Shown here: piece after piece, positions 57,762 through 64,000 of the stretch
How the letters are laid out: each line of letters begins with the position of its first letter
Position numbering within the stretch: the first letter of the stretch is position 1
Source: Alloalcanivorax xenomutans
Lineage (GTDB): Bacteria > Pseudomonadota > Gammaproteobacteria > Pseudomonadales > Alcanivoracaceae
Direction of reading: 5' to 3'
DNA: 64,000 nt
Assembly (NCBI RefSeq): GCF_900217905.1
Contig: NZ_OBMO01000013.1
Coordinates: forward strand, 62,001 to 126,000
The notes under the pieces: generated by a model
What the model was told of the DNA's origin: nothing
Database searches by the model: none
Seen by the model: the letters and a program-made list of their open reading frames with translations, nothing else
Translations under genes and position numbers: made by a program

Positions 57762-57800
57762 GTTTTATATAGCGTAACAACCAGAAAAATATCGGGTCGG

Positions 57801-58643
57801 CTAGGCCCCGCCCTTTTGCTGGCCCTTGACCGTGCCCACCACAAATGCCCCCACTGCCATGAACGTCGCCAACAAAGCCACGAGTTTTTCACCGCTAAGC
57901 AGGCTCAACGTCCCAACCGCCAAGAAGATCGCGGAGTTGATCAAGTTCTTTTTCGCCACTTCGTCGCGAGAAGGCTCGGTGGGTTGATACACCTCACCCG
58001 AGCCGCATTCCTGCGACATCCCCTCCCCCGCGAATATCCACTTCACATAATGCCAGGCCATCAGATCACGGTATGCGAACCAACCAACGCCCCCGACCAG
58101 AACGGGCACCAGGAACAACAGCCAAGCCCCTTCCGCGCCTCGGCTCATAGCGTACAATCCCAGAACAGAAAGCCCCGCCAACACAACCCAGGCCACCACG
58201 AACAGCCACCGCCAACTCCGCCGGGTCGTCCGAGATCCCAGGACCAGTCCCGCACTCATCAATACGCCACTCAATCCAAAGACGACATAAAGAAACAGAA
58301 AATCTTTGCTCGAAGTGGCCATACCGAGAAATCGAACCAAAAAAAACAGTGTTCCCACTATAAACGCCACTACCCACTGGGAAGGACTGGGGAAATGAAT
58401 GGCAGCATTGCGATCAAGTGTTATGAGAATTTCTTTAAGCAGTGTCCTGGTCGAGAGAGAGGCGTACACATACAAGCGCTCCCCCTGATGCTCGAGCAGC
58501 GGCTTTCCTTTCCAGGCAATCAAATTCACGTTGTCACCATCACCGCTACGTCGCCAATCCTCCCCATATGGCGATAGCACCTCTTCGATGAGAGGAAGAC
58601 TACTCTCTTTTACTTTACTCAGTTTGAAAGTGTAATTTTTCAC
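57801..58643 (-). CDS. Multi-pass membrane protein, last gene of the VgrG-effector module
   Basis: A 280-residue protein I do not recognise. A cytoplasmic-looking N-terminal part (residues 1-80: VKNYTFKLSKVKESSLPLIEEVLSPYG) is followed by transmembrane segments near 85-105, 113-133, 141-160, 167-186 and 235-265. The chosen GTG start has AGGAG five bases upstream; the frame is open for 14 more codons but without a site. It follows the DUF6708-like gene by 23 bases. By position it is a candidate immunity protein against the VasX-like effector. Pore-forming toxins typically have membrane immunity proteins. Nothing in the sequence proves this. Confidence 0.6.
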   Translation of the reverse strand: MKNYTFKLSKVKESSLPLIEEVLSPYGEDWRRSGDGDNVNLIAWKGKPLLEHQGERLYVYASLSTRTLLKEILITLDRNAAIHFPSPSQWVVAFIVGTLFFLVRFLGMATSSKDFLFLYVVFGLSGVLMSAGLVLGSRTTRRSWRWLFVVAWVVLAGLSVLGLYAMSRGAEGAWLLFLVPVLVGGVGWFAYRDLMAWHYVKWIFAGEGMSQECGSGEVYQPTEPSRDEVAKKNLINSAIFLAVGTLSLLSGEKLVALLATFMAVGAFVVGTVKGQQKGGA

Positions 58644-58666
58644 AAACACTCCTAGAGAAGTCCGGA

Positions 58667-59935
58667 CTAACCTGCTCCCTCCCAATCATCTTTGACAGGC
58701 TTCGCTTTCCCTGAAGGCCATTCTTTGGCCTCAGCCATCAGTTCATCAATGCCATGCCTTCCAGAAGCCGGCTGACCACGACTATCAACGTACTCGTAAC
58801 CGTTAAAGCCGGTAAATCGATAGTATATATCTGTACGCGCTGGTACGGGTTGGTGGTTGAATGCCGCAACATCGGCACTCGGAGCGCACAGTTCTTCCAC
58901 CTCTTCGGGCCATTCAAACCCATCCAGCGCTTCCTCTGCGACAGCAACCTGACGATCCAGCCAGGCTCCAAAAGTCAGAAAGTACCCCAAACGTTCCAAG
59001 GGGTGAAATACAAGGGCATAGACATGTCCCAGTTCTCTGGTGGAGGTCGGTTCCGCACCCGGCGAATATAGCAAGCCTCCCTTTTTCAAGTCTGGATCCG
59101 GTTGAATCGCCTCCAGTCCCTTCTCCATATATCGTCTGATAAATTCCCAACGGCGCAGTATTCCTGGGATACTCCGATCACCTCCGGTCCAGAATCCGTA
59201 GGGTAAGGAGAACAGTTCCTTTTGTGGCTTCCCTCGCGGCGAGAAACGATCCAGCTCATCCAACACCCACGGGCGCGGAGCTGTCAGAACCAACCCAGTA
59301 CCACCTAAACTGCCCGGCATCACACTGAATTCAACCAATGCTCTTACGTGACGCCAAGGCACATGCAGGACCTTATCCCCCCCGCAAGAGATGTGAACGA
59401 GCTGGGCTTGTCGATTATAGCGAGCGGACCCTTTCTTCTCTGCATGGCGCATCATCGGTGAGAAGGGAGACAGGAAATAAAAGAACAAAAAGGGAATTCC
59501 GCCGGCACAAAGATAACCCGCAAACAACCCTATCGCCGACCACACATCAAGCTTCTCATCCACGAAAGCCGCCACATAAAGACCAAGGAACAAAAGCAGG
59601 GCCAGGTTATGAAACAACAGGAAAAGGCGCGGCAACCAGTGCAGCTTTCCGTTCCCCCCAACGGTTTCAACAGTCGGCAGCTCAATGTAGCGCTCGTTAA
59701 ACAAACGCGAGTTTTCAATATCCAAATCGTTTGGCTTCAAGGCATCCTCCGGCCAAAGAGCCACATCCAGAGGGGGAAGCGCCGCAAAGGTCTTTTTCTT
59801 CTTCTCCTCTTTCAAAAGTGCCAGGAAGTCAGCCAGTCCATAATCGGGGTGGCGGCGGGCCCGCTCAAGCGACTGTTCCCAGATAGACCTCTGTTGACCT
59901 GGGGAAGCACCCAACTCCTTTCTGGATCGCGTCAT
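58667..59935 (-). CDS. DUF6708-like membrane protein between effector and putative immunity gene
   Basis: A 422-residue protein with a charged N-terminal part (TRSRKELGASPGQQRSIWEQSLERARRHPDYGL) and two adjacent transmembrane helices (about 104-126 and 134-155). A soluble C-terminal domain follows, with HVPWRHVRALVEFSV, PYGFWTGGDRSIPGILRRWEFIRRYMEKGLEAI and DIYYRFTGFNGYEYVDSRGQPASG. It resembles DUF6708 proteins that occur next to VgrG and VasX-type genes; the match is from memory. The ATG overlaps the effector stop (TGATG). It may be an adaptor/chaperone or a second immunity factor. The function is unknown. Confidence 0.55.
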   Translation of the reverse strand: MTRSRKELGASPGQQRSIWEQSLERARRHPDYGLADFLALLKEEKKKKTFAALPPLDVALWPEDALKPNDLDIENSRLFNERYIELPTVETVGGNGKLHWLPRLFLLFHNLALLLFLGLYVAAFVDEKLDVWSAIGLFAGYLCAGGIPFLFFYFLSPFSPMMRHAEKKGSARYNRQAQLVHISCGGDKVLHVPWRHVRALVEFSVMPGSLGGTGLVLTAPRPWVLDELDRFSPRGKPQKELFSLPYGFWTGGDRSIPGILRRWEFIRRYMEKGLEAIQPDPDLKKGGLLYSPGAEPTSTRELGHVYALVFHPLERLGYFLTFGAWLDRQVAVAEEALDGFEWPEEVEELCAPSADVAAFNHQPVPARTDIYYRFTGFNGYEYVDSRGQPASGRHGIDELMAEAKEWPSGKAKPVKDDWEGAG

Positions 59936-62886
59936 CAATTTTCCACTTCGTACATCAGTTCCGGATCACTAAAGCCGTTAACGTAATACCGCACCTTCAC
60001 ACTGACGTACGGATTATTGGTATCAATCATCATAATCCCCAAACCTCGCTCCACCGATACCGAAGCATTCTCTTCGGTGTAGATCTGATCTTCCACCGGT
60101 GGAATTGTCTGTGGCGCCGACACGGTAACACGAACACTGCTGACCTGAGCCTGCCAACCTGGCAGAAGAATAGCGATCTGTTCAACACCCTCTGGATATG
60201 GACTTCCCGTCGTCCAACGGCGATAGGAACTGACTAGCGGCAGATTCCCTGACAACCACTTCAGAGTATCCGTATTAGTCTCGATGGAAGGCTCACGGAA
60301 CATCCGGTAGAACTCTTTCAATTCAGCATCTGCATCCAACGTGGTCACTTCCTCGTCACTGAGGCCAAACCAGGCGGGGATAGAGCCATTTCCCCATACA
60401 CTACCGGCCATCCAGCGCAAAACCTTGTTCTCCTCCACGGTGGTGTCGTGCCAATGGCGCACCGCCACATAACTGGCTTCAACCGCCAGCATAACCCAGC
60501 CCACCCAATTGCTTGCCCGGGCAAATCGGCCAAGCCCACGCAATGCCGCACCTCCAGATTCCAAACGGGACATGACCTGAGTCGCGCTTTGAGTGATTCT
60601 GCCACGGGCCGCAGTGGCCCCCATTTTTTCCGCCTGATCCGCCAACCGGGCGGTCAAATGCAGCATACCCAGAGAGGCATTACCCAACTGTAATATTCCT
60701 CCCGTCATGCTTATTGCGGCTTCGTTGCCGTCTTCATTGAAAATGGGGGTGACCACGGCATCCTTGACAAATGTGACCAGTGCTGCTCCGGCGGCAAGCC
60801 CGAGGGCCCAATTACCAAGCAGGTCAACTTGCTTTTCCATCGACTGTTCCAAGGCCTGGTCAGCCGCTATCCTTGCCTGGTTGCGTCGGATGTCGAGCAC
60901 CGCTTGTATCCCCCCAGTCACACCAGCACTGGTGGCCAGCATGGCGCTGCCTAGATTAAGCGAATTCGCCAACACCATACCGTCGTCGCGGCCCAACTTC
61001 TTTATAGCCGCCGCGACGTTTTCCAGAGACCACCATATCCCAAGCCCGGAAATTCCCAGTTTGGTGCCGTGCCAGAAATGCATTCTCTGTGACAATCCAC
61101 GCTGGTCCGCCTCTATTTGGGCCTGAACCTGCTGGCTCTCATACAGTTCCACCACCTCATTGGCCGCACGGGCCACGGTAATCGGCCGGAAACCATTCAC
61201 CCCACGTCCTCCGGTGCGGTCCCGCAACCATGCTCCAGCCTCGCTCAGCGGCACTTGGCGTTTAACGCCAGTCTCGCCACTGAGAATTTCCAGGGCGGGT
61301 CCATATGGAGTGCGCCACAATTCATTGATACTGCCTAAACGCCCCTTCGCCACCAGAGCTCCAACCACCAGACTCAACTGTCGAGAGGCACTATCCGCCG
61401 GGAACGAGGATATTACTGTATTCAGCTTCTCAATCACTTCACCCACCACATTTCGGGCAAAGCGAGCCGCACTACTACGCCAGCGCACATACTCCGATAC
61501 TTGGGGATGGCCGAGCAGAACTCGCTCCATAATCCCGGTTGGGCCGCTCTCGACAAGCTCACCGGAAACCTCATTGACACCTTCATCATCCAAGGTCAAA
61601 ACCCCAAGACTGAAAGTGACGACACGACGTAATGCCAAGTAGCTTTCTCGATCGGTCTCGTCGTAAAGCATCAACGTGGCATTATGGCGAGCTTTTATCG
61701 AACGATAGACCTGTGTGGCTGCTGATGCCGCTTGGGTTACCGCCTCGCCAAGTCGTTCCATATTATTTGGATGATCATTGACAAATTGGTGGCGCTCCTC
61801 ATTACGCACCATTGCCAACCTTCCTGCTTCCGCATCCAACCCTTCCTGGTAGGCCCGATCCCGGGCTGCATTTGCAGCACCTCCAGCGACACCGCCCGGC
61901 AACGCACTTCCCACCGGATCGTTGCGAAAAGTATCCATCTCCACTTCCCGGCGTTTCATCTCCCCAAGCAAATCGATCCACTCTGAGATTCTGAGCTTGC
62001 GGGCAGCATCCGCGCTGTAGCTCTGCAATGCCTCCAATTCAATACCAGCCAGATGTCCCAGCTCACTCATCACACCGGTGGTGTCATGCACCGCCACAAC
62101 CTTCGCGGGATGCTGTTGCATAACACCACAACGGGGGCTGACACTGGCGTCCAGCAAGCTCAGTAACTGGTTAGCCGGGGTGACAGGTGAGTTGCTCTCG
62201 CTCCATACGAAAGCATCAAGATCACCATTCAGGCCCGGCAAGTCAGCAAGAGGAGCGGTATCCCCCGTATGCGATTGTGGACCATCATCGGTGAGGCGAA
62301 TTTCCGTGGCCAGTTGACTCCTTAGACCATCCTGATCCGATGTCAAGGCATCCAGAACACCACGAGTAAGACGGGAATCACTGACAAGTAACCAAGCCCT
62401 TTCTCCGACGTCCAGTTCGGGAGTGGGTAGCGGGGCTGTGATATAAGGCAGTGCCGCGGTAACTTCTGGCAGCGTTGGCATGTCCTGCCAGGGAGGTTGC
62501 GATGCCTCCTCAGTAGAGACAGAGGAAATAGGATTGAAATAGCCATCTTCCGCGACTTGCCAGACACGAATACGCCATTCTTCCTTCACTTGCGCCAGCA
62601 GGTAGACATAGGTCAAAGGGCGCAACGTGCGCAAGCCGAAATGCCAGCCTTCGCCCAAGCCTTCATAGCCGGAAAGATCCATATCGGGAAAATCACCGGC
62701 AGGGAACGGGGCTCGGGTAATCCCATAGCGCACGGGGTAGAGTATGCGGGCCTGCTGAGGCTCTGGCAGACACACTTGCACTTTGTCGCGTTGGTCCGGC
62801 GGCGTCAGATTCCATTGAATCGCGGGGTAACCGGACACCGGGTCGATCCGGACCGGGGCGCGGCGGGCCGTGGAAGTATCGCGCAT
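59935..62886 (-). CDS. VasX-like type VI secretion effector, likely pore-forming
   Basis: A 983-residue protein without a signal peptide. Residues 10-100 (PVRIDPVSGYPAIQWNLTPP, YPVRYGITRAPFP, GEGWHFGLRTLRPLTYVYL) match the N-terminal region of VasX-like toxins of T6SS. The middle (270-600) is mainly helical and charged. The C-terminal half carries hydrophobic helices near 636-664, 688-714, 725-748 and 792-810, separated by basic stretches. This pattern recalls colicin-like pore formers. The last 100 residues are beta-rich. The start overlaps the VgrG stop (TGATG), so the effector is co-translated with its delivery protein. The base composition looks less GC-rich than the core, consistent with transfer. 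Toxicity is inferred from family resemblance. Confidence 0.8.
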   Translation of the reverse strand: MRDTSTARRAPVRIDPVSGYPAIQWNLTPPDQRDKVQVCLPEPQQARILYPVRYGITRAPFPAGDFPDMDLSGYEGLGEGWHFGLRTLRPLTYVYLLAQVKEEWRIRVWQVAEDGYFNPISSVSTEEASQPPWQDMPTLPEVTAALPYITAPLPTPELDVGERAWLLVSDSRLTRGVLDALTSDQDGLRSQLATEIRLTDDGPQSHTGDTAPLADLPGLNGDLDAFVWSESNSPVTPANQLLSLLDASVSPRCGVMQQHPAKVVAVHDTTGVMSELGHLAGIELEALQSYSADAARKLRISEWIDLLGEMKRREVEMDTFRNDPVGSALPGGVAGGAANAARDRAYQEGLDAEAGRLAMVRNEERHQFVNDHPNNMERLGEAVTQAASAATQVYRSIKARHNATLMLYDETDRESYLALRRVVTFSLGVLTLDDEGVNEVSGELVESGPTGIMERVLLGHPQVSEYVRWRSSAARFARNVVGEVIEKLNTVISSFPADSASRQLSLVVGALVAKGRLGSINELWRTPYGPALEILSGETGVKRQVPLSEAGAWLRDRTGGRGVNGFRPITVARAANEVVELYESQQVQAQIEADQRGLSQRMHFWHGTKLGISGLGIWWSLENVAAAIKKLGRDDGMVLANSLNLGSAMLATSAGVTGGIQAVLDIRRNQARIAADQALEQSMEKQVDLLGNWALGLAAGAALVTFVKDAVVTPIFNEDGNEAAISMTGGILQLGNASLGMLHLTARLADQAEKMGATAARGRITQSATQVMSRLESGGAALRGLGRFARASNWVGWVMLAVEASYVAVRHWHDTTVEENKVLRWMAGSVWGNGSIPAWFGLSDEEVTTLDADAELKEFYRMFREPSIETNTDTLKWLSGNLPLVSSYRRWTTGSPYPEGVEQIAILLPGWQAQVSSVRVTVSAPQTIPPVEDQIYTEENASVSVERGLGIMMIDTNNPYVSVKVRYYVNGFSDPELMYEVEN

Positions 62887-64000
62887 CAGGAACTCCCTCC
62901 CTGGTCCGCCGGCCCCAGCAGGGTCAACGAAGTGACTTCCGCCCCGATCCCCTGCTGCAAGTCAATTTCACCGTCACTGTTGGTTATACCCTCGATTACC
63001 GCGCCATCCTTGCGGGTCAGCCGGTAACGCTGATTGGCCGCTGCCTGGCCGCTCAAAAAGTGTACTTTGAATGCTTCGTTATATTGGCTCGGCGACAGGC
63101 TCGACGAAGGCCAGCTGTTCATCTCCCGGCTCAATTGGGTCCCCCCCAGGAACGACTTCTTGCCGGCTTCCACCTTGATTTCGCCGGGGCAACTGACGAT
63201 CAGGTCGCCGCCTTCCAGGGTCAGCCGGGCACCGGCGCTGGTGGCCAGGTGCAGGGACTGTCCGGCGGCCAGTTCCAGCGGGCCGTTGGCGCTGGTGATG
63301 TTGAGGTCATCGCGGCTTTGCACGCGCAGGCGTTCATGCTGGGCTTCGAAGCGTACTTCGCCTTCCGCGCTGACCAGGGTCAGCGCATCGCCATCAACAC
63401 CCTCGGCGGCGGCGAGCAGCCCCAGGGACTGGCCGCTGTGCAGACGCAAATCGCCACCCACCGCCAGATTGCTGTCCTGCCCGCTGGCCAGAGCCAGGGT
63501 CTCGGCGCTGCTCCAGGTCAGGCTCTGGCCCGCCAGCACCCCGATGCCAGCGGGGGCCGTTAGTCCCAACAAGGCATGGCTACTGTGGGGCACCCGGTCA
63601 TTGCCGCCGCTGGTGTTGTGCTGGGGAGCTTCTCCCAGAGCCGCGCCGCAATCAGCGCCGGTAACCCGGGTTGAGGCGCTGGTATAAAGGGCGTTCAGAG
63701 GCGCTTCCTGATCGATCAGCCAGGAGGCGCCGGAACGGTCGGAGCCTTCGGCGGCGGCCAGCACCGCCGTGCCATGGCGGGCGCAGGCCTGGGACAGGGT
63801 TCGTCCGAGTTGCCGCAGGTGATCCAGCAAAACGGCGGCTTCTTCCACGTCGCCGGCGGGCGTATCGGCATCCTCCCGCCCCCAGGCGCTGAGCCACAAT
63901 CCCCGCTCGGCCCGGACCGCGCCCCACTCATCGGTTCTCAATTCCAGCCCTTCACCCCGGAAGCTGCCGCGGTAATTACCGGCCTGGTGGATCAGGTGAC
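62886..64000 (-). CDS. vgrG: VgrG tip protein of type VI secretion, C-terminal part
   Basis: The last 370 residues of a gene that runs off the right edge. VgrG trimers form the puncture tip of the T6SS and carry effectors. IHQAGNYRGSFRGEGLELRTDEWGAVRAERGLWLSAWG is the junction typical of VgrG before the helical DUF2345 lead-in. Then come repeated beta-rungs (LALASGQDSNLAVGGDLRLH, VQSRDDLNITSANGPLELAAGQSLHLATSAGARLTLEGG). A final domain of about 60 residues (FKVHFLSGQAAANQRYRLTR, GVI-EGITNSDGEIDL) resembles the transthyretin-like adaptor that binds cargo. The stop overlaps the effector start. No other T6SS structural gene is visible. Confidence 0.93.
   Translation of the reverse strand, partial: HLIHQAGNYRGSFRGEGLELRTDEWGAVRAERGLWLSAWGREDADTPAGDVEEAAVLLDHLRQLGRTLSQACARHGTAVLAAAEGSDRSGASWLIDQEAPLNALYTSASTRVTGADCGAALGEAPQHNTSGGNDRVPHSSHALLGLTAPAGIGVLAGQSLTWSSAETLALASGQDSNLAVGGDLRLHSGQSLGLLAAAEGVDGDALTLVSAEGEVRFEAQHERLRVQSRDDLNITSANGPLELAAGQSLHLATSAGARLTLEGGDLIVSCPGEIKVEAGKKSFLGGTQLSREMNSWPSSSLSPSQYNEAFKVHFLSGQAAANQRYRLTRKDGAVIEGITNSDGEIDLQQGIGAEVTSLTLLGPADQGGSS

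Overview
The window is a GC-rich gammaproteobacterial chromosome segment. Its gene order from about 10 to 55 kb follows the Pseudomonas-type block acyl-CoA dehydrogenase, zapE, zapG, algW/degS, hisC-hisD-hisG, murA, mlaC, kdsD-kdsC-lptCAB, rpoN-hpf-ptsN-rapZ-ptsO, pmbA, yjgA, tldD, nit2, yhdP, maf, mreDCB, gatCAB. A FadL-type porin beside an acyl-CoA dehydrogenase and the general look of the proteins suggest an Alcanivorax/Alloalcanivorax-like marine hydrocarbon degrader. The genus is an inference from memory of gene order and was not computed. No rRNA, tRNA, IS element or CRISPR array was seen.

Left accessory part (1-10 kb): a type I-F CRISPR-Cas operon on the minus strand (cas1, cas2-3 fusion, start of csy1/cas8f; the rest and the array must lie left of the window). 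It is followed by a WYL-domain regulator whose gene reads toward cas1, a HicA/HicB toxin-antitoxin pair, a large lipoprotein with a zinc-protease motif, and a FadL-family porin.

Conserved core (10-55 kb): lipid and division genes (acyl-CoA dehydrogenase, ZapE, ZapG), a single-gene ATP sulfurylase, a lipid-kinase-like protein, a Nif3 protein, a DegS/AlgW protease and a DUF4139 protein. Next is a minus-strand run mlaC-ibaG-murA-hisG-hisD-hisC. Divergent from it is the plus-strand envelope and nitrogen-PTS run yrbG-kdsD-kdsC-lptC-lptA-lptB-rpoN-hpf-ptsN-rapZ-ptsO, with a good sigma-54 promoter match just before rpoN. A module of a BPSS1780-like membrane protein, an HscC-type Hsp70 and a membrane-anchored J-domain/RDD protein sits before pmbA. 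After it come yjgA, an MFS transporter, a cyclic-nucleotide-binding protein, tldD, a nitrilase, yhdP, maf, mreDCB and gatCAB. Compared with the usual order, mlaFEDB is missing beside mlaC, and rng (RNase G) is missing between maf and yhdP.

Right accessory part (55-64 kb): an S41-protease lipoprotein, a small lipoprotein and a crotonase-family enzyme. Then comes a minus-strand type VI secretion effector module: the 3' part of vgrG, a 983-residue VasX-like effector with a hydrophobic C-terminal half, a DUF6708-like membrane protein and a multi-pass membrane protein that may be the immunity factor. The first three genes are joined by TGATG stop/start overlaps.

Several gene ends carry long imperfect or perfect inverted repeats of a REP-like family, mostly between convergent genes. 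A different, 121-bp palindromic element follows gatB.
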